Source: Verrucomicrobiota bacterium
GTDB taxonomy: Bacteria; Chlamydiota; Chlamydiia; Chlamydiales; Rhabdochlamydiaceae
Reading direction: 5' to 3'
DNA length: 64,000 nt
NCBI GenBank assembly: GCA_018240065.1
Contig: JAFEGH010000009.1
Coordinates: forward strand, 1 to 64,000
Shown: piece after piece, positions 27,294 through 36,106 of the stretch
How positions within the stretch are numbered: position 1 is the stretch's first letter
Layout of the letters: each line of letters opens with the position of its first letter
The notes under the pieces: model-generated
Database searches by the model: none
What the model was told of the DNA's origin: nothing
The model's input: only the letters and a program-made list of their open reading frames with translations
Made by a program: the position numbers and the translations under genes

Positions 27294-28739
27294 ATGAGCT
27301 TTACCAATGGTGCTATCACAACAGCAGGTCGTCGAGATGGATCGCCGCCAGGATCCGCCCCACAATCATCCGGGCTTGTCAATCTCCCTTCGGATGTGCT
27401 GTTTAAGATCTTGGGAATGCTCCCGATCCATCAATTTGGCTACTTAAATCAAACCTGCAGCCAATTTTATTTAACCACGACAAATCATCCATTAACCCAG
27501 TTATTGAGCCAATATTTCCCCAATTTCCAAAAAACTGATCCGCATCAGACTGACTTGGAAGCGATAAAAGAGCAGCACTTTAATCATTCAAATCTGACAA
27601 AAGGGGTGTATGCTTCGCATACCCTTCAAGGATACACGGACTGTGTAATAAGCCTTGCCCTCAATGGGCAAAAGCTCTTTGCCGGTTCGAGCGACGGGAT
27701 CATCAAGATCTGGGATTTAAACACAAAGACCTGCAAGGCAGCCCTTGTAGGGAATAACAGCTCGATTAACGCACTTATTCTAAACGGGCAAAGGCTCATT
27801 TCCGGCTCTGATCAAGGAACCATCGACATCTGGGATTTAAATACAAATCGATGCGCCGCTACTCTTCAAGGGCACGATTGGATTGTTTTGAGTCTTGCTA
27901 TCGATGGACAAAAGCTGTTTTCGGGCTCTTCAGACGAGACCATCAAGATTTGGGATTTAAGTTCAAATAAATGCATCGCCACCCTTAGAGGGCACAATGG
28001 CCCCGTAAACAGCATTGCCCTGGACGGGCAGAGGCTCTTTTCTGGCTCTTTAGACGCAACAATCAAAATCTGGGATTTGAATGCAAACGCTTGCACCGTC
28101 ACTCTTCAAGGACAAAATGGCCCCATTAACAGCATTGCCCTCGACGGACAGAGACTCTTTTCCGGCTCAAGTAAAGGGGTGATCGAGATCTGGGATTTAA
28201 ATACAAACACATGCATCGCTACTCTTCAAGGGCACAATGGTTCCGTGAACAGCCTTGCAGTGAAAGGCCAGAGGCTTTTTTCCGGCTCCTCAGACAATAC
28301 AATCAAGATCTGGGACTTAAATACAAATACATGCACTGCAACTCTCCATGATCAAAATGATTCCGTTTGGACCCTTGCTTTACAAGAAAATAGACTCTTA
28401 TCCGGTTCCAACAAGATCAAAATCCGGGATTTTAATGCACCCGATCAGGCTATTTTCTGCGAAATCGCGGAATTACTAAAAAGCAAAGACCCCTCCCTCG
28501 CAGAAGATGCGATGAATCGCTTTACCAGGATGCCCCCAAAGGCTAAAAACGCCATTTATGGCGACCTCTACCAGATCATGGCTCCATTTACAAATGATTA
28601 CTTCGGATGTGCCGAGCACGCTTTCCATAATAAAAATGGGCAAAGCTCTACTCCGAAGCAAAGAGCGCAAGCGATCTTAAATTACCTTGAAAAAGGTCGT
28701 AACCCAGGGCCAAGTTCTATCCGATCGGAAAGAAATTAA
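27294..28739 (+). CDS. F-box/WD40 repeat protein FW16, frameshifted tail
   Basis: 481 aa, head of a three-gene unit; ATG after CAGGGAAAT. F-box LPSDVLFKILGMLPIHQFG. Seven blades; variants IDIWDL and IEIWDL, and the last reads IKIRDF. The C-terminus departs from the family. Where relatives read CTTGCTAAGAGGTCGTAA, this gene has CTTGAAAAAGGTCGTAA, one base shorter, so translation shifts frame, passes the ancestral TAA and adds GRNPGPSSIRSERN. FW17 follows after 29 bp. Confidence 0.9.
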   Translation: MSFTNGAITTAGRRDGSPPGSAPQSSGLVNLPSDVLFKILGMLPIHQFGYLNQTCSQFYLTTTNHPLTQLLSQYFPNFQKTDPHQTDLEAIKEQHFNHSNLTKGVYASHTLQGYTDCVISLALNGQKLFAGSSDGIIKIWDLNTKTCKAALVGNNSSINALILNGQRLISGSDQGTIDIWDLNTNRCAATLQGHDWIVLSLAIDGQKLFSGSSDETIKIWDLSSNKCIATLRGHNGPVNSIALDGQRLFSGSLDATIKIWDLNANACTVTLQGQNGPINSIALDGQRLFSGSSKGVIEIWDLNTNTCIATLQGHNGSVNSLAVKGQRLFSGSSDNTIKIWDLNTNTCTATLHDQNDSVWTLALQENRLLSGSNKIKIRDFNAPDQAIFCEIAELLKSKDPSLAEDAMNRFTRMPPKAKNAIYGDLYQIMAPFTNDYFGCAEHAFHNKNGQSSTPKQRAQAILNYLEKGRNPGPSSIRSERN

Positions 28740-28768
28740 AAATTATCTAACTAGAAATAAGGGGAAAT

Positions 28769-30190
28769 ATGAGCGTAACACCTACTAGTCTCTCAACAAA
28801 TACGGGTTCAGCGGCTCCGCAGCAGGCGGCAGCTCCGCAATCTTCATTTCTGGTCAAATTACCTGAAGATGCCTATTTCAAGATCTTGGGAATGCTCTCA
28901 ATGGAGCAGCTTGGCTGCTTAAACCAATCCTGTAGACAGATTTATTTCTTCAATGGAACTGATCATTCTCTCACTCAGATATTGAGCCAGCATTTTCCTA
29001 ATTTCAAAAAAGCTGATCCCAATCAGACCAGCATGCAAGCACTAAAAGAACAGTACTTGACTCATTCCAATCTTACAAAAAAGGTGTACTCCTCAGCTAC
29101 TCTTCTCGGCGGCACGCATTCCTCTGTTAGAAGCCTTGCTTTGGATGGTCAGAGACTGTATTCCGGCAGATTAGATGCGACAATCGACATCTGGGATTTA
29201 AATACAAACACACGCATTTCGACTCTTGGAGAACACGATAGCACAGTAACATGTCTTGTTCTGGAAGGGCAGAGGCTTTTTGCCGGCGCTAATCCGATCA
29301 AAATCTATGATTTAAATTCAAATAAATGCATCGCCACTCTTGAACATGAAAATGGGTGCCTAGGCGCCCTTGCTGTTGACGGACAGAGACTCTTCGCAAG
29401 TTTTATAAACGGTGTCATCGAGATTTGGGATTTAAATACAAATACATGCACTGCAACTCTCCAAAAAAGCAACAATGACCCTGTTTTGAGCCTCGCAACG
29501 AATGGTGATACACTTTTTTCTGGCTCTGAAACAGGAACCATCAAGATCTGGGATTTAAAAACAAACACATGTACCGAAACTCTTGAAGGGCCTGGTGGCC
29601 CAGTTCGCAAACTTGCTGTACACGGTCAGACGCTCTACTCTGGCTCTCAATACAAGACAATCAAAATCTGGGATTTAAAAACGAACACGTGCACCGCAAC
29701 TCTTCAAACATACACTGACATACTTCGAACCATGGCTCTTGATGAGCAGACGCTCTTTTCCGGCAGTCTTAAAGGCACAATGAGGATTTGGGATTTAAAT
29801 ACAAATACACCAATCGATTTTCGGCAAGATTTGAAGAATGGCCATATTTTTGATCTTTGTTGGGATGGAAAAAAACTCGTTGCTGGCTTTGACTCAGGGA
29901 TCATCAAGATCTGGAATTATCATTCATCTGATGAGGCTATTTTTAAAGAAATCGCTGAACTAATCACAAGCACAGACTTGCTCGTCTGGTTTGATGCGAT
30001 GACTCGTTTTAAGAGGATGCCCGCAAAAGCTAAAAACGCCATTTACGACGAGCTCTATCAGATCAAGGCACCCTTTGCAAATGACTACCCCGGGTGTGCC
30101 GAGCATGCTTTCCACAATCAAAAGGGGCAAAGTTCAACTCCAGAACAAAGAGCGCAAGCGATCCTAAATTACCTTGCTAAGAGATCGTAA
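28769..30190 (+). CDS. F-box/WD40 repeat protein FW17, divergent
   Basis: 473 aa, second gene of its unit; ATG after AAGGGGAAAT. The most diverged member: the F-box is altered (LPEDAYFKILGMLSMEQLG, then NQSCRQIYFFNG), one blade reads IKIYDL, one MRIWDLNTNTPIDF without the TATL strand, and the last IKIWNYHSSDEA. GH is missing in most blades. Low repeat identity suggests it has escaped the homogenisation seen in FW6 or FW19. The long-form C-terminal domain is normal (DYPGCAEHAFHN). Confidence 0.88.
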   Translation: MSVTPTSLSTNTGSAAPQQAAAPQSSFLVKLPEDAYFKILGMLSMEQLGCLNQSCRQIYFFNGTDHSLTQILSQHFPNFKKADPNQTSMQALKEQYLTHSNLTKKVYSSATLLGGTHSSVRSLALDGQRLYSGRLDATIDIWDLNTNTRISTLGEHDSTVTCLVLEGQRLFAGANPIKIYDLNSNKCIATLEHENGCLGALAVDGQRLFASFINGVIEIWDLNTNTCTATLQKSNNDPVLSLATNGDTLFSGSETGTIKIWDLKTNTCTETLEGPGGPVRKLAVHGQTLYSGSQYKTIKIWDLKTNTCTATLQTYTDILRTMALDEQTLFSGSLKGTMRIWDLNTNTPIDFRQDLKNGHIFDLCWDGKKLVAGFDSGIIKIWNYHSSDEAIFKEIAELITSTDLLVWFDAMTRFKRMPAKAKNAIYDELYQIKAPFANDYPGCAEHAFHNQKGQSSTPEQRAQAILNYLAKRS

Positions 30191-30241
30191 ACGGATAATG
30201 CGATGTATTAGGGATGTATTTACATAATAAAAATGGGAAAT

Positions 30242-31648
30242 ATGAGCATTGCAACTAACGCTAATACCACAAGCCATCAATTAACCACGCTGTACGGAAA
30301 CGCTTCGCATTCATCTGGACTGGTCCATCTCCCGCCAGACGTGTTGATCAAGATCTTGGGAATGCTCTCGGTAAAGGAATTAGGTTCCTTGAATCAAACC
30401 TGCAGCCAATTATTTCACAATACCAGAAATAATTCTCTGATCTTTTTATTCAGTGATTATTTTCCAAATTCCCAAAAAACCGATCCGAATCAGACAGATT
30501 TGGAAGCACTAAAAGAACAGTATTTTATTAATTCAAACCAAACAAGAGGGGTGTATACTTCATTTAATTTGGAGGAGCTCAATAGCACTGTTTACAGCCT
30601 TGCTCTCGGTGGAAAAAGGCTCTTTTCCGGGACTATTGAAAATACAATCAAAATCTGGGATTTAAACGCAAATACATGCATCGCAACTCTGCAAGGGCAC
30701 GATAAGCCCGTTCGCTGCCTGGCTATCGACGGACAGAGGCTCTTTTCCGGCTCTTTTGACCGTACAATCAAAATCTGGGACTTAAATACCCATGCATGCA
30801 CCGCAACTCTTGAAGGACATCATGGCTCTGTTCGGAGCCTGGCTCTGAACGGACAGAGGCTCTATTCGGGCTGTGATCAAGGAAGCATCGAGATCTGGGA
30901 TTTAAACACAAATACATGCACCGGAATTCTTGAAGGACACAAGGGCTCTGTTTACAGTCTTGCTCTCGACAAAGAGAGGCTCTATTCCGGCAGTTTAGAC
31001 AATACAATCAAAATCTGGGATTTAAATACAAATACACGCACCGCCACTCTTCAAGGGAAAAATGGTCCTGTTTGCAGCCTTGCTCTCGAAGGACAAAGGC
31101 TATGTTCAGGTTATGTAAACAGGACCATCGAGATTTGGGATTTGAATACAAATACACGCACGGCAATTCTTGAAGGGCACAAGGGCTCTGTTTTGAGCCT
31201 AGCTCTAAAGGGAGAAAGGCTCTTTTCCGGCTCTCATGACAAGACCATCAAAATCTGGGATTTGAATACTAATACATGCACTGCAACTCTCCAAGGAAAC
31301 AACAGCATTGTTTATAGCGTTCTTTTGGACGGACAGAGGCTCTTTTGCGGTTCCAATACAATCAAGATCTGGAATTTTAATGCATCCGATGAAGCTGTTT
31401 TTAATGAAGTTGCAAATTTGCTTAAGAGCGAAGATCACTCCATCGCATCAGATGCAATGAACCGCTTTAACAGGATGCCCGCAAAAGCGAAAAATGCCAT
31501 CTATAGGGAGCTATACCAAATCATGGCTCCGTTTGCAAATGACTACCCCGGATGTGCCGAGCATGCTTTCCACAATCAAAATGGACAGAGCTCTACTCCA
31601 GAGCAAAAAGCGCAAGCGATCTTAAATTACCTTGCTAAGAGATCGTAA
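30242..31648 (+). CDS. F-box/WD40 repeat protein FW18
   Basis: 468 aa, last gene of its unit, 51 bp after FW17. ATG 30242 follows ATGGGAAAT; the ATG at 30233 lies inside that site and is rejected. F-box LPPDVLIKILGMLSVKELG. Seven blades, with two IEIWDL strands and a shortened final blade (CGSNTIKIWNF). TNTRTATL replaces TNTCTATL in two repeats. Long-form C-terminal domain. A hairpin follows. Confidence 0.9.
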   Translation: MSIATNANTTSHQLTTLYGNASHSSGLVHLPPDVLIKILGMLSVKELGSLNQTCSQLFHNTRNNSLIFLFSDYFPNSQKTDPNQTDLEALKEQYFINSNQTRGVYTSFNLEELNSTVYSLALGGKRLFSGTIENTIKIWDLNANTCIATLQGHDKPVRCLAIDGQRLFSGSFDRTIKIWDLNTHACTATLEGHHGSVRSLALNGQRLYSGCDQGSIEIWDLNTNTCTGILEGHKGSVYSLALDKERLYSGSLDNTIKIWDLNTNTRTATLQGKNGPVCSLALEGQRLCSGYVNRTIEIWDLNTNTRTAILEGHKGSVLSLALKGERLFSGSHDKTIKIWDLNTNTCTATLQGNNSIVYSVLLDGQRLFCGSNTIKIWNFNASDEAVFNEVANLLKSEDHSIASDAMNRFNRMPAKAKNAIYRELYQIMAPFANDYPGCAEHAFHNQNGQSSTPEQKAQAILNYLAKRS

Positions 31649-31657
31649 CCTGGCACC

Positions 31658-31695
31658 GATTTCCATTTGCCCTTATACCTCGGATGAATGGGTAT
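31658..31695 (+). terminator. 3' hairpin after FW18
   Basis: GATTTCCATT...AATGGGTATC, an imperfect copy of the unit-end hairpin, ten bases after the stop. The rest of the spacer to 31893 shows no gene. Confidence 0.4.
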
Positions 31696-31893
31696 CCCAA
31701 TGTGCAACCCACCATCGTCTAAACTTTGCATCGCCAAGATCGGCAGATAGAAAATTTCTCATCCTCCAGTCACTGGCGGATCCGGTGCTTGAGATGAATT
31801 TGGTGATTAGTCTCCTGATATCTCAAATCGAATAAATATCAGCCCAGCACACAATATATTTAATCAAGCAACACACTATCGTTCATCATGTTA

Positions 31894-32050
31894 TTGACAA
31901 CATTCTAAATATTTGGCAAAATCAATTTAAAATAATTCGGGCTGCATTTAAATCAATTTGTGGTCTTGGGATTAAAGATATACTCTTTAAACCTGACTCT
32001 TTCTTAACTCGGGGGCTGCTCCGGCACTCATTCTGAAAGTAGAATTTTCC
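31894..32050 (+). promoter_or_regulatory. promoter plus structured 5' leader, copy H (FW19)
   Basis: Consensus -35 TTGACA (31894-31899), 17 bp, weak -10 CAAAAT (31917-31922); leader at 31936-32050 with H2 (loop GGGATT) and H3 (CTTTC/GAAAG) intact. The downstream frame is reduced to ATG AAA AGC ATG TGA, so no leader peptide of the A-C type remains. Confidence 0.75.
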
Positions 32051-32163
32051 TAAAATAAAAACAAATTGTAAGCATGAAAAGCATGTGATTACATTCGCTT
32101 TTTCAAGCCACATTCTCGATTGTTATATTTTTGTTATTTTAAATTTATTAAAATAGGGAAGAT

Positions 32164-33465
32164 ATGAGCTGCAAGACTAGCACTATCACAACAAGCCCTC
32201 AAGCGCCCACACAGCCCCTGACCCCAGGACCCGCACCGCAATCATCCGGGCTGGTCAAACTTCCTACAGACTTGTATTTCAGGATCTTGGGAATGCTCCC
32301 TATTCAGCAAATTGGCTGCTTAAATCAAACCTGTAGGGAAATTTGTATTAACACGACAAATAATTCACTGATCCTGTTATTGAGCCAACATTTTCCAAAT
32401 GTCCAAAAAACCGATCCCAATCAGACCGACTTGGAAGCGCTAATAGAACAGTATTTAATTAATTCAAATCTAACAAAAGGGGTGTATGCTTCGCATACTC
32501 TTCAAGGACACGATACAGTTGTTTCCAGCCTTGCTCTGGACGGACAGAGGCTCTTTTCCGGCTCATATGACAAGGCCATCAAGGTCTGGGACTTAAATAC
32601 AAATACGTGCACCGCAACTCTTCAAGGACATGATAACGCTGTGATGAGCCTCGCTCTGGACGGACAGAAGCTCTTTTCCGGCTCTTCAGACAATACAATC
32701 AAGATCTGGGACTTAAATACAAATACGTGCACCGCAACTCTTCAAGGGCATGATAACGCTGTGATGAGCCTTGCTCTGGACGGACAGAAGCTCTTTTCCG
32801 GCTCTTCAGACAATACAATCAAGATTTGGGACTTAAATACAAATACGTGCACCGCAACTCTTCAAGGGCACATGAGAACTGTTTCCAGCCTCGCTCAGGA
32901 CGGACAGAGGTTTTTTTCCGGCTCATATGACAAGGCAATCAAGGTCTGGGACTTAAATACAAATACGTGCACCGCAACTCTTCAAGAACAAGGTGGCGCT
33001 GTTCACAGCCTTGCTCTGGACGGACAAAGGCTCTTTTCCGCTTCTTACTTAGGAACCATCAAGATCTGGGACTTAAATACAAATACGTGCATCGCAACTC
33101 TTCAAATGCACAATGGCCGTGTTCCTAGCTTTGCTCTGGACGGACAGAGGCTCTTTTCCGGCACAGAAAAGGGATCCATCAAGGTCTGGGATTTTAATGT
33201 TCCTGATGAGGCTATTTTGAGAGAAATTGCCGCTCTGCTGAAAAGCAAAGACCCTGTCATCTCAGAAGATGCAATGGCTCGCTTTACCAGGATGCCCCCA
33301 GGGGCTAAAAAAGCGATCTATGACGAACTCCGCCCTATCATGACGCTATCTGAAAAGGGTGACTTCGGACGTGCTGAGCACGCCTTCCTTAACCAAAACG
33401 GACAAAGCTCTACTCCAGAGCAAAAAGCGCAAGCGATCTTAAATTACCTTGTTAAGAGATCGTAA
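32164..33465 (+). CDS. F-box/WD40 repeat protein FW19
   Basis: 433 aa, single-gene unit at the array's end; ATG after TAGGGAAGAT. F-box LPTDLYFRILGMLPIQQIG. Six blades. Bases 32581-32700 and 32701-32820 are tandem 120-bp repeats differing at about three positions, the youngest blade duplication in the window. The long-form C-terminal domain has a divergent middle (SEKGDFGRAEHAFLNQNG). It converges on the minus-strand gene that ends at 33650, with a terminator between them. Confidence 0.9.
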   Translation: MSCKTSTITTSPQAPTQPLTPGPAPQSSGLVKLPTDLYFRILGMLPIQQIGCLNQTCREICINTTNNSLILLLSQHFPNVQKTDPNQTDLEALIEQYLINSNLTKGVYASHTLQGHDTVVSSLALDGQRLFSGSYDKAIKVWDLNTNTCTATLQGHDNAVMSLALDGQKLFSGSSDNTIKIWDLNTNTCTATLQGHDNAVMSLALDGQKLFSGSSDNTIKIWDLNTNTCTATLQGHMRTVSSLAQDGQRFFSGSYDKAIKVWDLNTNTCTATLQEQGGAVHSLALDGQRLFSASYLGTIKIWDLNTNTCIATLQMHNGRVPSFALDGQRLFSGTEKGSIKVWDFNVPDEAILREIAALLKSKDPVISEDAMARFTRMPPGAKKAIYDELRPIMTLSEKGDFGRAEHAFLNQNGQSSTPEQKAQAILNYLVKRS

Positions 33466-33591
33466 CCTGGCAACGATTCCAGTTTGCCCTTATGCCTCGG
33501 GTGAATGGGTATCCCAATGTTGAATTCACCATTAGCATTACGTCGAGTATCTTTCCAAGATGACAGATTAGATTTGAGAAGCCTTAAAAAG

Positions 33592-33630
33592 AAAAAAGCG
33601 ATGCAAGGTTTTCCCTGGATCGCTTTTTTT
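33592..33630. terminator. bidirectional intrinsic terminator
   Basis: AAAAAAGCGAT (33592-33602) pairs with ATCGCTTTTTTT (33619-33630). The A-run and T-run on the two sides suit termination of both FW19 and the convergent 33650-35239 gene. Confidence 0.8.
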
Positions 33631-33649
33631 ATAAAAGTTCAAATTGGGA

Positions 33650-35239
33650 TTAAATCGAATAGATGTAAGCCAGTATCGCTTTCACTCTATCTCGGCTTCC
33701 GCATCGTTCATAATCTTCAAGACGCGCATCTTTAGCAAAGAAGGACGCCTCTCCAAAGTCTCCGGGAAAGGTTCTTGGGCACCCCTTCGCTTCCCAGACA
33801 TACTCATAGACGCCATGCCTGTGGACCTTGTCCAATGCAGTAAAAAGGGCCATGCCTTCCTTTTCATCGCCGCGCTCGAAAGCATCCGCAACAGGCTGGA
33901 GCAGACGGATTTTCTCGATCTGTTCGGGACTCCGCGGCTGGACATCGAAGAGGGGAGCAAATAGCAATTCCGTATCTTGAACGAGTTTATCCAGTTCGGA
34001 ATAGAGGACCGAAGCGTAATTGCGGACAATTGATCCTTGATCAGCGGAAGAGCAATGGAATTCAGATTTCAAATCGCCATAGCAATGAAATGAGGCTTTG
34101 CCAAAATCTCCATGAGGAGCCGGACGGTCTGCATGTTTTTCCTTCCATTTTTCAACCCATGTCTGATAGTAAATCGAATATTTCTGGTAATCGGGAAGAG
34201 CATCAAACAGCTGCCGGGCATAACTATCATTTTTCTCTAAGGATGCCGCTAACTTAAGAAGGGATTGCTTTTGCGTTTCATTGACCTCGCGGAGCCGAGT
34301 ATTGATTTCGCTCATAGAGCCCCCTTTCAAAAAAACGTCTTTAATTTGCCCGTCAAAAGAATCCCTCTCATGCAAAAGGACGTGTCGGGTTGCCACGGTC
34401 CGATTGCCATGCTTAAGAACGCTCCAGAAGCTGGAAAAAGGTTTGTTAGAAGCAACGCCCACTATTGCATTATAAGGGGAAAGCGCGGTTGAACCCTCTG
34501 AAGGGTGACAAATCACCTCGAGCGGTTTCATCGCTCGAAAGGGAATCCCAATATCAGAAAGAATCGGATAAACATTTAGCTCATCACAAATCCCCATTTC
34601 TACAAAACATTTCGATTCTTTTCCATACTCATAGTGAGGATGCACCCAGTAATGAGTAACAAGGTTAAGATCGGAAGGCAAATCTTTAACCTGCTTCCGA
34701 TGTTCTCTAATCCATCTTGTTATTGCAGAGGTATCTTCAACGACCTGAAAATAGTCGACTTTTTTTCCGTCGCGATCCCCGATTAGAGCCATTACGGATG
34801 CTGGGATCCGCTGCGCCGGACTAAGACGGATAAAGGAGACTTCTTGTCCCATATGGTAACCTTGCAGATCATAGCGCCCAAGGACAGGGACCTTATTAAA
34901 AGGAAAAGCGCCTGAAAGAGCGGGAGGCAGTAAGGGTTGTATGAAATTTGCATCCCCTCTTTTTATTGGCATCGCACCAAAGTCCAAAGGGATCCCTTTC
35001 AGATCCGAAATAAGCGCTTTTGATTGAGCAATCCTCTCTTTCACTCCTTCGAGCTCTTGTTCCAGTTCTTTCGAAGGCTGCAGGCCGGTCAATTTTTCCC
35101 TGACAAAATCATCGATCCTGAGTTCAAGTTCGGCAAGTTCCTGCCGGGAAATCGGATCTGCGCCCTGGCCCTGAAGCCGAATTTGAATGAGCGAGGCTTG
35201 AGACAAAAAATCACGGGAAGCAACTGTTAATTGACTCAT
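33650..35239 (-). CDS. hypothetical protein with two copies of an FW-like C-terminal domain
   Basis: 529 aa. The ATG at 35239 follows TTTAGG at good spacing; an in-frame ATG at 35263 has no ribosome site. Residues ~35-90 look coiled-coil (ELRIDDFVREKL, later KELEQELEGVKERI). The middle is unrecognised. Two C-terminal segments (~330-410 and ~450-529) share a pattern of a helix with Phe or Leu, (I/V)Y, then GDFG(K/E)ASF and a final helix ending AILAY. This resembles the FW C-terminal domain (MPPKAKNAIYGELY, DYFGCAEHAFHN, AILNYLAK). The similarity was judged by eye. No signal peptide or membrane span. A role together with the array is inference. Confidence 0.85.
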   Translation of the reverse strand: MSQLTVASRDFLSQASLIQIRLQGQGADPISRQELAELELRIDDFVREKLTGLQPSKELEQELEGVKERIAQSKALISDLKGIPLDFGAMPIKRGDANFIQPLLPPALSGAFPFNKVPVLGRYDLQGYHMGQEVSFIRLSPAQRIPASVMALIGDRDGKKVDYFQVVEDTSAITRWIREHRKQVKDLPSDLNLVTHYWVHPHYEYGKESKCFVEMGICDELNVYPILSDIGIPFRAMKPLEVICHPSEGSTALSPYNAIVGVASNKPFSSFWSVLKHGNRTVATRHVLLHERDSFDGQIKDVFLKGGSMSEINTRLREVNETQKQSLLKLAASLEKNDSYARQLFDALPDYQKYSIYYQTWVEKWKEKHADRPAPHGDFGKASFHCYGDLKSEFHCSSADQGSIVRNYASVLYSELDKLVQDTELLFAPLFDVQPRSPEQIEKIRLLQPVADAFERGDEKEGMALFTALDKVHRHGVYEYVWEAKGCPRTFPGDFGEASFFAKDARLEDYERCGSRDRVKAILAYIYSI

Positions 35240-35438
35240 GTAGATACCTAAAATGTTAATCACTTAAACATTTTACACTTAAAAATCAATTAAATCAAAA
35301 CAAAACAGATTAGATTTCAAAAATCATTTTTTATATTCAGATAATTTTGATGCAATTACTCGAAATAAAACCAGCGCTCCTATTGAAGAGTCTCCCTCTT
35401 GAGCCAGTTGTTAAACACTCTCTTTAAAGGATTCCTAT

Positions 35439-35945
35439 CTATTTCAGTTGCTCCACAAGCGACTTAGCAAAAACAGCCAGATCCGCTGGTGTTCGCGAAC
35501 TGATCAGGTTGCCATCGACGACGACAGCCTGGTCCATCCAGATGGCCCCGGCATTCTCAAGATCATCTTTGATTGCCACCGTTCCCGTGACCTTCCTGCC
35601 CTTCACGATCTTCGCTGAGATGGGCACCCAGCCGCCATGGCAGATGAAAGCGACAGGTCTGCCTTTAGAAAACATTTCTTTCACGCAATGCAGCACGTCT
35701 AAAGACCTGCGCAGACGATCGGGAGCGAATCCGCCGGGAATGACGACCGCATCGAAAGAGCCTGACGCAGCATCTTTAAACGAGATGTCTGCTTTGCAGG
35801 GATAGCCGTGCTTGCCTGTGTAAATGTGTCCTGCCACGGGGCCTGCGACAACCGTTTGAAACCCTTCTTCCTGCAAACGCAGCTTCGGATACCAAAGTTC
35901 CAGATCTTCGTAGACTTCTTCGACAAACAGGACAATTTTTTTCAT
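35439..35945 (-). CDS. DJ-1/PfpI family protein
   Basis: 168 aa, the usual size for the family. It has the nucleophile elbow AFICHGGW (Cys in CHGG) and an N-terminal Glu region (LFVEEVYEDLELWYP). Family members act as deglycases, glyoxalases or stress chaperones; which applies cannot be read from the sequence. ATG 35945 is preceded by GGAG at six bases; a TTG start four codons upstream would lie in that site. Transcribed away from oppA, cytoplasmic. Confidence 0.88.
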   Translation of the reverse strand: MKKIVLFVEEVYEDLELWYPKLRLQEEGFQTVVAGPVAGHIYTGKHGYPCKADISFKDAASGSFDAVVIPGGFAPDRLRRSLDVLHCVKEMFSKGRPVAFICHGGWVPISAKIVKGRKVTGTVAIKDDLENAGAIWMDQAVVVDGNLISSRTPADLAVFAKSLVEQLK

Positions 35946-36106
35946 AGGTGACTCCAACCAATATTAATGAAAGATCGGGCAGAATATAATTCATTTTCCC
36001 ATTTCTTTCTTCTGCCTATCAAAACTAAACTCGATCTTTATGATTTACAAATAATCTCATCTTTTCCTATGTTGGCAAGCTGACTATTGTTTTTCCGGAG
36101 GATCCT

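Noticed and set aside
1..33500. Repeats considered as a CRISPR array or transposon
   Set aside because: The 120-bp periodicity is in-frame protein repeat, spacers are not unique short sequences, and no Cas or transposase gene is present.
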